Shown: positions 1 through 7,913 of the stretch, one piece after another
How the letters are laid out: the number at the start of each line of letters is the position of its first letter
How positions within the stretch are numbered: position 1 is the first letter of the stretch
Assembly (NCBI GenBank): GCA_031258205.1
Contig: JAIRNE010000035.1
Span: 1 to 41,526, forward strand
Direction: 5' to 3'
DNA: 41,526 nucleotides
Origin: Campylobacteraceae bacterium
GTDB lineage: Bacteria; Campylobacterota; Campylobacteria; Campylobacterales; Campylobacteraceae
Position numbers and translations under genes: made by a program
The notes under the pieces: generated by a model
Told to the model about the DNA's origin: nothing
Database searches by the model: none
What the model saw: the letters and a program-made list of their open reading frames with translations, nothing else

Positions 1-1202
1 TCTTTCAGATATCCTGCCGTAAGCCAAGGTGCGCGTACAATTATTTCGCCCGTACTTTCGCCGTCATGCGTGATTTCATTCATCTCTTCATCTACTATCT
101 TCATCTCTACCAAACCAAGAGGAGCGCCTGTTTTAGTTCTGATTTTTGCCTGCTCTTCATAATCTTTTGCAAGCGTCTGTTTGTCTAATCTTGCTAAAGA
201 TAAAATCGGGCAAGTTTCGCTCATTCCATACCCTGAAAATATATCTATTCCTTTGTTTAATCCGGCTATTGCAAGAGCCGGAGACAAAGAAGCGCCGCCT
301 ATTATAACTTTCCATCTGCTCAAATCAACCTCATTAATTTTGGGTGAATTTAGTAACATATGGAGTATTGTCGGCACACAATGTGAAAATGTTACTCCCT
401 CTTTTTGTATCAAATCAAGCAAAACGTCAGGTATGTATTTACCGGGGTACACCTGTTTTACGCCCATGAATGTAGCCATGTAGGGAATACCCCATGCATG
501 CACGTGAAACATCGGAGTTATCGGCATATATACGTCGCTTTGATTAAAATTGGCATGTTCGGCGTAAGAAGAGAGACTAAGCAGTGCGCCCATAGTATGA
601 AGCACTAATTGGCGATGCGTGAAATATACGCCTTTTGGCATTCCTGTGGTGCCTGTCGTGTAAAATGTCGTTGCGCGTGTATTTTCGTCAAAATCCGGAA
701 AATCAAATTTGCTGTCCGCTTTTTCCAATAACTGTTCATATTCGCCCATGAAAGGGATTATGCTTTGCGTTGTTTCGCTGCCGTCTGCTATCAAAATGTA
801 GTTACCGATGGTATCCACTCTGCCTCTTATTTGTTCAAGTATGGGTATGAAATCATGATGTATGAGTAAAACGTCATCTTGCGCGTGGTCGATTGTGTAG
901 AGTATCTGTTCCGGACTTAGTCTTATATTTACCATATGCATGACCGCGCCAATCATCGGTATAGCAAAATAACACTCCAAATACCTATGCGAATCATAAT
1001 CCATAATGGCTACCGTGTCACCTTTTTTGACGCCAAGCTTTGTAAGAACATTGGCAAGCTTGCAGACGCGTTCATGGAATGCGGCGTAAGTCATGCGAAA
1101 ACTGTTTTTGTAAACAATCTCTTGATTTGGATTATACGATAAGGGCGTAAAAAGAAGCTGTTTAATGAGCAGCTGATAACTTGGTACGGTAAATGTTTGC
1201 AT
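1..1202 (-). CDS. Acyl-CoA synthetase (AMP-forming), AlkK/FadD-like, 3' end outside window
   Basis: This gene is absent from the ORF track because it runs off the left edge; I translated it by hand. About 400 N-terminal residues are visible without a frameshift. They start with MQTFTVPSYQ at an ATG preceded by AAGGAAA. The ATP-binding P-loop TTGTTGMPKG and the adenylate-forming motif SGYGMSETCP are present, and the window edge cuts just after GEIIVRAPWLTAGYLK. The family activates a carboxylic (usually fatty) acid to acyl-AMP and then to acyl-CoA in the cytosol. The text most resembles medium/long-chain fatty-acyl-CoA synthases of the AlkK type, but chain length cannot be read from sequence. 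It lies 15 bases downstream of nhaA on the same strand and may be cotranscribed with it. The C-terminal domain with the catalytic Lys lies outside the window. Confidence 0.85.
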   Translation of the reverse strand, partial: MQTFTVPSYQLLIKQLLFTPLSYNPNQEIVYKNSFRMTYAAFHERVCKLANVLTKLGVKKGDTVAIMDYDSHRYLECYFAIPMIGAVMHMVNIRLSPEQILYTIDHAQDDVLLIHHDFIPILEQIRGRVDTIGNYILIADGSETTQSIIPFMGEYEQLLEKADSKFDFPDFDENTRATTFYTTGTTGMPKGVYFTHRQLVLHTMGALLSLSSYAEHANFNQSDVYMPITPMFHVHAWGIPYMATFMGVKQVYPGKYIPDVLLDLIQKEGVTFSHCVPTILHMLLNSPKINEVDLSRWKVIIGGASLSPALAIAGLNKGIDIFSGYGMSETCPILSLARLDKQTLAKDYEEQAKIRTKTGAPLGLVEMKIVDEEMNEITHDGESTGEIIVRAPWLTAGYLK

Positions 1203-1217
1203 TTTGTTTCCTTAAAA

Positions 1218-2579
1218 TCATATTTTATCTTTTGAAACGGCGGCAGTCGCCAAATCATCTTTTTTTGAGAATATAAAGAAAAAGCCCATAGACACTATCG
1301 TAGCCGCGAGCGATGCAAGCAAAACCGAAAGCGTCGCATGTGCCGCGAGTTTGCCGCCGAGGGCAAGATTTGATATAAGTATAGACATTGTAAAGCCGAT
1401 TCCGGCTACAAGTCCTACGCCAAATATCTGCGTCCACGTAAGATTGCTGGGCTTTCTTGAGATACCGAGAAAATCCAAAATAAACGTGAATACAAATATA
1501 CCCAAAGGTTTTCCAAGAAAAAGTCCTAACGCTATTCCCCAAAAGAGGCTGTCGAACTCAAAACCGCTCTCAACTATAACTCCGGCATTTGCGAAGGCAA
1601 ATACGGGCATAATAAAATAGGCGCTCAGCGGGTGTAGATTGCGCTCAAGCCTTACAAGCGGACTTTGTACTTCGTCATACGCCTGCGCTATCATTTCCAA
1701 AGCGTTGTTCTGTTTTGCGTTTAAAAGCACTTGCTGCGAATCTTTAGTCGCGCTTGAGTAAAAAACATTTGTTGCAAGCCTCAAATTTTCCAAAAAGCTT
1801 GAACTGCTTATTTTTGAGTAAATCGGTATCGTAAAAGCCAAAACTATCCCTGAAATCGTTGCATGAATGCCGCTTTTATAAAAAAAATACCATAATGCCA
1901 AACCGCCGATAAGATACACGGTGAGCGTTCGCACGCCAAATCTGTTAAAAAGCAGTAAAACAGCCGTTACGCTAAGAGCTAACGCTAAATAGTCAAGCGA
2001 TATGTCGCCCGAATAAAAGACGGCAATAACCAAAATAGAACCGATATCGTCGGCAATCGCCAAGGTTACCAAAAATACTTTCAATTTTATCGGTATCCTG
2101 CTGCCAAGCAGCATCAAAACGCCAAGCGCAAACGCCGTATCCGTACCCATAGGTATCGCAAAACCGCGCACATGTTCGCTGTTCCATGTAAAATATAAAA
2201 ATATGATGATAGGAAAAACCATGCCGCCGACAGAGGCAAATATCGGCGAAATAGCTTTTTGAAAGCTTGAAAGCTCGCCCACCAAAATTTCTCGTTTCAC
2301 CTCAAGTCCTATCATGAGAAAAAAGAGCGCCATCAAAGCGTCATTTACCCAAAAATGAGCATCTCTTATAAAACTCAAATCTCCTATGGTAATGCCAAAT
2401 CTCATCTCCCACAGCGCGAAATACTCTTCTGATAAAAACGGCGAATTAGCGGCAAACAACGCTAAAATAGCGGCAATAAATAATAAAATACCGCCAAACG
2501 ACTCTTGTTTGACGAAATGCGTTATAAAGTTACCGATTTTTTTAGTAGAACTTACAGCCCCTATGCCTAAAACGCTCAA
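1218..2579 (-). CDS. nhaA: Na+/H+ antiporter NhaA
   Basis: Inner-membrane antiporter that exports Na+ (or Li+) in exchange for protons, for pH and sodium homeostasis. Family hallmarks are present: GTDTAFALGVLMLLG (Asp ~147, matching E. coli D133) and the paired aspartates in LAIADDIGSILV (~177-178, matching D163/D164 of the ion site). About twelve hydrophobic segments run along the chain. At 453 residues it is longer than E. coli NhaA (388). The extra length is a short N-terminal extension and a hydrophilic insertion at ~255-315 in the central loop, which I believe is common in Campylobacterota NhaA. It is followed closely by the acyl-CoA synthetase gene on the same strand. The start is the ATG of MSVLGIG; no better internal start was obvious. 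Confidence 0.93.
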   Translation of the reverse strand: MSVLGIGAVSSTKKIGNFITHFVKQESFGGILLFIAAILALFAANSPFLSEEYFALWEMRFGITIGDLSFIRDAHFWVNDALMALFFLMIGLEVKREILVGELSSFQKAISPIFASVGGMVFPIIIFLYFTWNSEHVRGFAIPMGTDTAFALGVLMLLGSRIPIKLKVFLVTLAIADDIGSILVIAVFYSGDISLDYLALALSVTAVLLLFNRFGVRTLTVYLIGGLALWYFFYKSGIHATISGIVLAFTIPIYSKISSSSFLENLRLATNVFYSSATKDSQQVLLNAKQNNALEMIAQAYDEVQSPLVRLERNLHPLSAYFIMPVFAFANAGVIVESGFEFDSLFWGIALGLFLGKPLGIFVFTFILDFLGISRKPSNLTWTQIFGVGLVAGIGFTMSILISNLALGGKLAAHATLSVLLASLAATIVSMGFFFIFSKKDDLATAAVSKDKI

Positions 2580-2646
2580 TTTATTTAACCCCTAATAAAT
2601 TTACTAATGATAAATTTTACGCTATCATTTTGATTGATTGAATTTC

Positions 2647-2660
2647 AATATTATAATATT
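2647..2660. promoter_or_regulatory. Palindromic -10 region, probable nhaA promoter
   Basis: AATATTATAATATT is a perfect 14-base palindrome and reads TATAAT on both strands. On the minus strand it lies about 70 bases upstream of the nhaA ATG. No convincing -35 is seen at 17 bases (TCAAAA), as is usual for Campylobacterota sigma70 promoters. The plus-strand reading would point into the 3' end of the DUF945-like gene. A chance AT-rich palindrome is possible. Confidence 0.35.
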
Positions 2661-2726
2661 TTTAAGCTATTGTTTTGATTAGAAAATGTGTAATTTTATT
2701 GATTTTTTACTTTTTTTTGGCAACTC

Positions 2727-2762
2727 ATGCGCGCTTTTTACCGCATTGTCAAAAACGCGCAT
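2727..2762. terminator. Hairpin just downstream of the DUF945-like gene
   Basis: ATGCGCG + C + TTTTT pairs with AAAAA + CGCGCAT around an 11-base loop, giving a 12-bp stem with one bulge, 9 bases past the stop of the minus-strand gene. There is no minus-strand U-tract after it (that side is A-rich), so it is not a canonical intrinsic terminator. It may be a 3' stabilising hairpin. Confidence 0.3.
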
Positions 2763-2770
2763 ATATTAAT

Positions 2771-4120
2771 CTACAATGAAGCTGCAGTATTTTTATTAAA
2801 TACGCCCGTTATTACGTCCGCATTTATATCGTCTGTGCCAAATGAACGCAACTTATTGAGCGTATCCTGCGTCGTTTTTTCAACCAAAAACTCTATCTCT
2901 TCCGAAGTTAAATCAGTTCTTTTATATCTTTCTCTTGCATTTTTTTGCAGCAACGATACAAGCATATTTTTATCAATGCTGTATTTAAATTCAAAGTCTA
3001 AATATTTTTGCCAATTAGACGGATTGAAACTATACGCATTATCGCCCGTATACTGTATATAACCGCTTATTTGATTTATTTTTGAGCCGTTAAAGCTTCC
3101 CGCAAAATTAAAATTTATAGTAGGACGAGTATTTAAAAGCTGCATCGCATCAACCCCGGCAGACGAGAGAATTATCTCTTTTTCTCTATCTCTCATGGCA
3201 AGATTGATTTTTGAGAGTTTATTGACAATATCGCCGACACCATTTTGGTCTAAATTTGAAATAGTTATATCTAAAAGTATATCTTTTATGGTAACGTTCA
3301 ATTCATCTGATAAGACTTTGAACTCATCTGCGCCGCTTTTAAAACCTAAAGACATCAAGCCGTCGCTTTGCTCATTTGCGGCAATATTTACACTGTAATT
3401 TGTTATATGCGTATCAAGCCGTCTATAGCCCTGCGCTGTTATATTATAATTTTTTGCTCCGATTTTAACTTCGCCTATCCAAGTATTCAGCTTGTTTCTA
3501 TTAAAATTTATATCAAAAGTCAAATCTTTTACATTGATAAGCGCTAACTCCCGCGTGTCATTTACGATATTTTCCATATGGTGTTTTATAACAAAAGTTT
3601 TTGCGTCGAACGAGCTTTTTATATACTGCGTACTGACGCCGGAGTTATAATTATAGATTAACTCTTTACCATGGTAATCCGTAGCAGCCTCAAAATTTTG
3701 TGGTTTGGTTTTTACAACGGCTTCTATTCCGTCAAATCTAATATCCATAGTAATATTCTGATTTATCAAATATTCGCTTTTTAAAAGAGCTTTTGTAGTA
3801 TCGTCATAATTGTAAGTAACATATATAGAACCGATTTTAAAAATATCAAAGCTTTTTACGCCAAATGCGGCTTTGCTCTCTATCGTTACGCTTGAGACGG
3901 CATTGCTTGATATTATAGTTGATAATTTTGTTTTATATATAGAACTAAAAAGCCCTCTTTGTTGCTCAATTAATTCATATTTGACGCCAAACCTGTCAAA
4001 ATAGCTTGCCTCATCCGTAAAAGTTTTATGGATTTGATAATTTGCATAAGCAACGCTAAAACAAAAATAGAGTACGGCGAATACCGCAATACCCGCTAAA
4101 ATAGATATAACCTTTTTCAT
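2771..4120 (-). CDS. DUF945/YdgA-like secreted or membrane-anchored protein, copy 2
   Basis: 449 residues beginning with one hydrophobic segment (VISILAGIAVFAVLYFCFSVAYA, ~4-27), acting as an uncleaved anchor or signal sequence, followed by a long beta-rich region predicted to lie outside the cytoplasm. It resembles the DUF945/YdgA family of unknown biochemical function. It is a paralogue of the adjacent upstream gene: both share a FG-x6-FKIGSI block (around residue 90), an ISGxIQYxGD block near the C-terminus and a similar N-terminal plan. The ATG is preceded by AGGAG, 9 bases after the stop of its paralogue, so the two form an operon. There are no catalytic motifs, and I cannot assign a function. 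Confidence 0.75.
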   Translation of the reverse strand: MKKVISILAGIAVFAVLYFCFSVAYANYQIHKTFTDEASYFDRFGVKYELIEQQRGLFSSIYKTKLSTIISSNAVSSVTIESKAAFGVKSFDIFKIGSIYVTYNYDDTTKALLKSEYLINQNITMDIRFDGIEAVVKTKPQNFEAATDYHGKELIYNYNSGVSTQYIKSSFDAKTFVIKHHMENIVNDTRELALINVKDLTFDINFNRNKLNTWIGEVKIGAKNYNITAQGYRRLDTHITNYSVNIAANEQSDGLMSLGFKSGADEFKVLSDELNVTIKDILLDITISNLDQNGVGDIVNKLSKINLAMRDREKEIILSSAGVDAMQLLNTRPTINFNFAGSFNGSKINQISGYIQYTGDNAYSFNPSNWQKYLDFEFKYSIDKNMLVSLLQKNARERYKRTDLTSEEIEFLVEKTTQDTLNKLRSFGTDDINADVITGVFNKNTAASL

Positions 4121-4129
4121 TCGCAGCTC

Positions 4130-5503
4130 CTAAAAATTGTAACTCTCTTCAATATCGCTTTTATATAATCTGTCGTTTATAAAAAAATTGCTCTCTTTAA
4201 ATTCCAGCACGCTTTTATACAGCCCATCCTGCGCTCTCATTCCCGTCTCTTCTTCAAACGCTTCAATACCTAAATCAATCTCTTCATCCAATGTCTTTTG
4301 AAACGCTTCGTCATCTTCCGTATCGTATCCGTAATAATTCGTATTAATCTTTTGTTCAAAATATTTTTTAAGAGCTTCTTTAGTAAACTCAAAATCCATT
4401 TTCATGATAATATCTTTATCAAAATCTGCATAGACATTCATCAAATCTCCGTCTCCAATATATTGTATAAAACCGCTTATTTTACCGCTTTGGTTGGCAT
4501 GTTTGCCGCTGAACTCTTCAATCGTTATTTTGGGATGTTTAGCGAGAATATCCGACATATATCCGAAAAGCGAAAACATGACAAAACTTGCCTGATTACT
4601 GTTTGCAGTATCTATTTGCCGCAAAGCTTCGGTCAGTTTTTTCATACTCTCCAAATCAAAATTCTCAAGATTAAAATTAAGCACAATATCGCTCAACGAT
4701 ATATCCGCCGCAGTTTCAATATTGGAGTATTTAAATTCGTCAAACGAGATTTTATTGGTATTTTTGAGCGTTGAAGATTCTCCCACATCAATATTTGAGC
4801 TGAATTTAAGCTTTGATAGTAAAAAGTCGGTTGAATGTCCGTCAGAAAACTCTATTTTGCTCATAGCAATATCCGAATCGCCCATCCAAAGCCCCTCTTT
4901 TTTAACGGATTGCGATTTATATTTCTGCCCTTCTAAAACAAAAAATTCACCGGATACTCCGTCAAATCTAATATACGGGATATCCGCATCAAAATTAAAC
5001 TTATCTCTTTTAAAAGATATGAAAAAATCGGCTTTCATATCCTGCCAAGTTATATTATTGCTCCCTTCGGAATAGACGTCATATATGCCGATACTGCCGT
5101 TGCTTACGGCTATACTTCCCTCAATTCCGCCGATTATTACATCGCTTTTGACATTAAACTCCCGCTGTAAAATTTCAGACGTTTCGTCATCGTTTAAAAT
5201 AATCTCGCCTTTTGTATCTATGGAGCCGATTTTGAAAGGATTAAACCTCATGCCAAATACAGCTTCATGCTCCAGTTTTAAGAATAGTTTGTCATCTATC
5301 GTAACTTCCGTTTTATAAGCGCCTTCAAAAAGCGTTGCATCGGCTTGGGTCAATTTCCATTTTAATCCTGCGGACTCATATAAAACGCCATTGTTATGGT
5401 TGAAAAAAGCGGTTACCTTCTTATTTGTATAATAAACGCTAAACGCAAAATATCCGCCAAGTAAAATAAGTAAGATTAACGCGAAAACGGCTATTTTTCT
5501 CAT
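4130..5503 (-). CDS. DUF945/YdgA-like secreted or membrane-anchored protein, copy 1
   Basis: 457 residues with an N-terminal hydrophobic helix (FALILLILLGGYFAFSVYY, ~7-25), then a hydrophilic, probably periplasmic domain. It is the first gene of a tandem pair: it shares FGMRFNPFKIGSI, SGFIQYIGD and the general layout with the downstream copy, indicating an old duplication. The C-terminal ~60 residues are strongly acidic (TEDDEAFQKTLDEEIDLGIEAFEEE, split here for description), which is not seen in copy 2. AGGAG lies upstream of the ATG. The family has no established biochemical role; envelope location is inferred from the N-terminal segment only. Confidence 0.75.
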   Translation of the reverse strand: MRKIAVFALILLILLGGYFAFSVYYTNKKVTAFFNHNNGVLYESAGLKWKLTQADATLFEGAYKTEVTIDDKLFLKLEHEAVFGMRFNPFKIGSIDTKGEIILNDDETSEILQREFNVKSDVIIGGIEGSIAVSNGSIGIYDVYSEGSNNITWQDMKADFFISFKRDKFNFDADIPYIRFDGVSGEFFVLEGQKYKSQSVKKEGLWMGDSDIAMSKIEFSDGHSTDFLLSKLKFSSNIDVGESSTLKNTNKISFDEFKYSNIETAADISLSDIVLNFNLENFDLESMKKLTEALRQIDTANSNQASFVMFSLFGYMSDILAKHPKITIEEFSGKHANQSGKISGFIQYIGDGDLMNVYADFDKDIIMKMDFEFTKEALKKYFEQKINTNYYGYDTEDDEAFQKTLDEEIDLGIEAFEEETGMRAQDGLYKSVLEFKESNFFINDRLYKSDIEESYNF

Positions 5504-5636
5504 GAAGTATCTCCTAAAAATAAAAGTTCTATTTTATTCTAAATAAACTTAATTTATAGATTATTTGACGATGTTGCTGCGGGCATATATTTTTTGGTAA
5601 ATAATCATTTAACGATATTGTATAATTAAAGAAGCA

Positions 5637-5713
5637 TGGTGGGTCCTGCAGGACTCGAACCTGCGACCAATCCGTTATGAGCGGATTGCTCTAACCAACT
5701 GAGCTAAGGACCC
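5637..5713 (-). tRNA. tRNA with CAU anticodon (elongator Met, or Ile2 read with lysidine)
   Basis: Read on the minus strand, this is a complete 77-base cloverleaf: acceptor GGGTCCT pairing with AGGACCC, D-arm TAGCTCAGTTGGTTAGAGCA, anticodon stem ATCCG/CGGAT with loop CTCATAA (anticodon CAT), T-arm CAGGTTCGAGTCCTG, discriminator A and encoded CCA. It is not initiator tRNA-fMet, because position 1-72 is paired G-C and the three G-C pairs of the initiator anticodon stem are absent. A CAU tRNA may be elongator Met or Ile2 modified by TilS. U4-A69 favours Met and C5-G68 favours Ile2, so identity is left open. Confidence 0.93.
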
Positions 5714-5730
5714 AAAGTTTTAAGGGTAGA

Positions 5731-5758
5731 ATTATAACTATCTTTCCTTAAAAAACAA
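5731..5758 (-). promoter_or_regulatory. Probable promoter of the CAU tRNA
   Basis: On the minus strand there is a perfect TATAAT at 5736-5731. A TTGTTT -35-like hexamer lies 16 bases further upstream. The expected start falls about 10 bases before the mature tRNA 5' end. It sits just past the stop codon of rodA, so the tRNA can be expressed independently of it. Confidence 0.5.
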
Positions 5759-5762
5759 TTTA

Positions 5763-6881
5763 TCAGCGATATTTTATTGATTTGTGCGTAGGGTCAAAAC
5801 GAAATGCCAGTAAATTTTCTAAAATGCCGAAAAATATCATGAAAGTGATAAAACTACTGCCGCCGTAACTGAAAAACGGCAGAGGAATGCCTACAACCGG
5901 CGCAAAACCAATCGTCATAGCGATATTTACCCCCGCATGTACAAACAGCAAAAACGCAATCCCCACAGCCATTACCTGCGTAAAATGATCATTTTTAAAA
6001 TCAAGCGCGAGCGTTATTAAGTGAAATATCAAAAGAGCGTACAATAAAAACAGCGCAACTCCTCCAAAAAAACCTTTGCGTTCAATAAGAGCGGGAAAAA
6101 TAAAATCGCTTGTCGCTATAGGCAAAAATTTAAACTGCGTCTGCGTCGCCTCTTCTTTGTCTTTGCCGAATAACCCGCCTGAACCTATGGCTATTATAGA
6201 TTGTCTCACCTGATGACAATTTTCGCAATCTTCTGCGCTGTCTAAAAAAGTCTCTATCCTCCTTTTCTGGTAGTCATGTAAAAAATAGTTATATATAATC
6301 GGGCTAACCATCGCAACAACAACGGCAAGAATTATCCATATCCGTTTATTTACGCCCATGATAAACAATACGCCGCATCCCATAACCAAAAGTACCGCCG
6401 CCGTTCCAAGATCGGGTTGTATGGCTATTAATATAAACGGCAGCAGTATAAAAAAACTCATCTTCGCAAAATCTTTATAAGAGTATCCGTTTTGCGGCGG
6501 CGGACTCTGTTTGATAAGATAGCACAGCATCAATAGAAAAATCGGCTTAAATATTTCTGAAGGCTGGATGGTAAAATCCGTAAACGGCAGACTAAGCCAC
6601 CTTTGACCTCCAAGTTTTTTTGAACCCAAAAATTCCACAATAATTATAAATATGATACCGACCCAGTAACAAAATGGAATAAGCCACTCTATTTTTCTAA
6701 TCGGAAGCAGAAAAAAGAATAAAAACGCGCAAAAACCTACCGAGAAATAGATAAGCTGTTTGGTTGCAAGCATAGAACTTGATTCCGAAACAAGATAGTA
6801 TGAAAGCGCGATAATCGGAATTACGATAATTGGTATAAGAAAGTCAAAATGAGTTATAATTCGTCTGTCTATATAAAGCAA
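5763..6881 (-). CDS. rodA: Rod-shape peptidoglycan glycosyltransferase RodA (MrdB), SEDS family
   Basis: Polytopic SEDS-family glycosyltransferase that polymerises lipid II into glycan strands during cell elongation, in partnership with PBP2 (encoded at 14365-16164). Signatures seen: GQRWLSLPFTDFTIQPSEIFK, QPDLGTAAVLLVMG, and the C-terminal MTIGFAPVVGIPLPFFSYGGSS, all diagnostic for FtsW/RodA/SpoVE. The ORF track starts at a TTG at 6977, inside the opposing gene. I place the start at the TTG at 6881, giving MLYIDRRIITHFDFLIP (372 aa). RodA homologues begin this way, and an extended -10 (TGTTATAAT) lies between the two candidates. The Shine-Dalgarno is weak. Confidence 0.88.
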   Translation of the reverse strand: MLYIDRRIITHFDFLIPIIVIPIIALSYYLVSESSSMLATKQLIYFSVGFCAFLFFFLLPIRKIEWLIPFCYWVGIIFIIIVEFLGSKKLGGQRWLSLPFTDFTIQPSEIFKPIFLLMLCYLIKQSPPPQNGYSYKDFAKMSFFILLPFILIAIQPDLGTAAVLLVMGCGVLFIMGVNKRIWIILAVVVAMVSPIIYNYFLHDYQKRRIETFLDSAEDCENCHQVRQSIIAIGSGGLFGKDKEEATQTQFKFLPIATSDFIFPALIERKGFFGGVALFLLYALLIFHLITLALDFKNDHFTQVMAVGIAFLLFVHAGVNIAMTIGFAPVVGIPLPFFSYGGSSFITFMIFFGILENLLAFRFDPTHKSIKYR

Positions 6882-6911
6882 TTTAAAATCCGCTTTTAAA
6901 ATTTTTTTTGT

Positions 6912-6920
6912 ATTATAACA
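6912..6920 (-). promoter_or_regulatory. Extended -10 of the rodA promoter in a divergent intergenic region
   Basis: The minus strand reads TGTTATAAT, a perfect TATAAT with the TGn extension, about 30 bases upstream of the proposed TTG start of rodA. The 57-base gap also has to hold the promoter for the divergent pseudouridine synthase gene. Plus-strand TATAAC (6914-6919) and GATAAT (6921-6926) are candidates and imply a very short leader. Confidence 0.45.
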
Positions 6921-6938
6921 GATAATAACTAAATAGGT

Positions 6939-7913
6939 ATGAAAGTGCAGACAAAAATATTTGCATGCGTATGTCAAAATATACGCTTAGATCATTTCTT
7001 AACATCCGAACTTAACGTTTCAAGAAACAGCGTTACAGAACTCATAAAAAACGCCCTCGTATCCGTCAACGGCACAATTCAGACAAAAGCGGGATTAAAA
7101 TTAAATAAAAACGATACTGTTGTCGTAGAGTTTCCGGAAGCGAAAAAAAGCGAAAAAAGCGCGGTTGATTTTGATATTCCGATAATCTTTGAAGATGACG
7201 ATATTTTAATTATAAACAAACCGCCGCATCTAACGGTACATCCTGCTCCAAGCGTCAAAGAGCCTACTTTAGTTGATTGGCTCAAATCCAAAAATATCTC
7301 TTTATCTACTTTAAGCGGCGAAGAACGCAGCGGCATAGTCCACAGAATAGACAAAGGGACAAGCGGCGCGCTTATTGTCGCCAAAAATAACGCCGCTCAT
7401 GCAAATTTAGCAAAACAGCTTGAAAATAGAACTTTAGGGCGTTATTATCTCGCGCTTATAGATTACCCGCTAAAAAATGACGTTATAGTGGATAAACCCA
7501 TCGGCAGAAACCCTAAAAACCGCCTGAAAATGGCTGTCGTCCAAAACGGCAGAAGCGCAAAAAGCGCGTTTTGTCCGCTCTTGACCAATGAAAACAAGCA
7601 GATAGAGTTAATCGCCGCAAAACTATTCACAGGCAGAACACATCAAATAAGAGCGCATTTAAATGCGCTCGGACGGCATATTTTGGGCGACAATTTATAC
7701 GGTTTTAAGAGCCAAAAAGATAAAATTGATAGAGTTATGTTGCATGCTTACCGCTTATACTTAATTCATCCTGCAAGCGGCGAAAAGATGATTTTTACGG
7801 CGGACTTGTATGATGATTTCAGAGAACAGCTGTTAAAATTCTTTACAAAGGAGAAACTCTATGAAACGCTTCGCGCCGACACTATTGCTTTGCGCTTTGA
7901 TACTGCTTTTTAG
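6939..7913 (+). CDS. RluA/RluD-family 23S rRNA pseudouridine synthase
   Basis: 324 residues. An N-terminal S4-like RNA-binding domain (~10-75, RLDHFLTSELNVSRNSVTELIKNALVSVNG) is followed by a catalytic domain with HRIDKGTSGALIVAKN, whose Asp is the catalytic residue of the family. The C-terminal LFTGRTHQIRAHLNALG motif is also present. It isomerises uridines in large-subunit rRNA, but the exact sites (RluD-type helix 69 or RluC-type) cannot be decided from the sequence. The start is the ATG at 6939, only 57 bases from the rodA start on the other strand, and the Shine-Dalgarno is poor. The 3' end overlaps the next gene by 53 bases, and that gene has its own strong AAAGGAGAAA site. Confidence 0.9.
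   Translation: MKVQTKIFACVCQNIRLDHFLTSELNVSRNSVTELIKNALVSVNGTIQTKAGLKLNKNDTVVVEFPEAKKSEKSAVDFDIPIIFEDDDILIINKPPHLTVHPAPSVKEPTLVDWLKSKNISLSTLSGEERSGIVHRIDKGTSGALIVAKNNAAHANLAKQLENRTLGRYYLALIDYPLKNDVIVDKPIGRNPKNRLKMAVVQNGRSAKSAFCPLLTNENKQIELIAAKLFTGRTHQIRAHLNALGRHILGDNLYGFKSQKDKIDRVMLHAYRLYLIHPASGEKMIFTADLYDDFREQLLKFFTKEKLYETLRADTIALRFDTAF

Noticed and set aside
181-1142. Plus-strand ORFs of 67-100 aa at 181-1142
   Set aside because: They are antisense shadows of the minus-strand acyl-CoA synthetase, whose reading frame is continuous with clear adenylate-forming motifs.
2606-2630. ATGATA...TATCAT inverted repeat upstream of nhaA
   Set aside because: It is a six-base arm repeat in very AT-rich sequence, expected by chance and without support for an operator.
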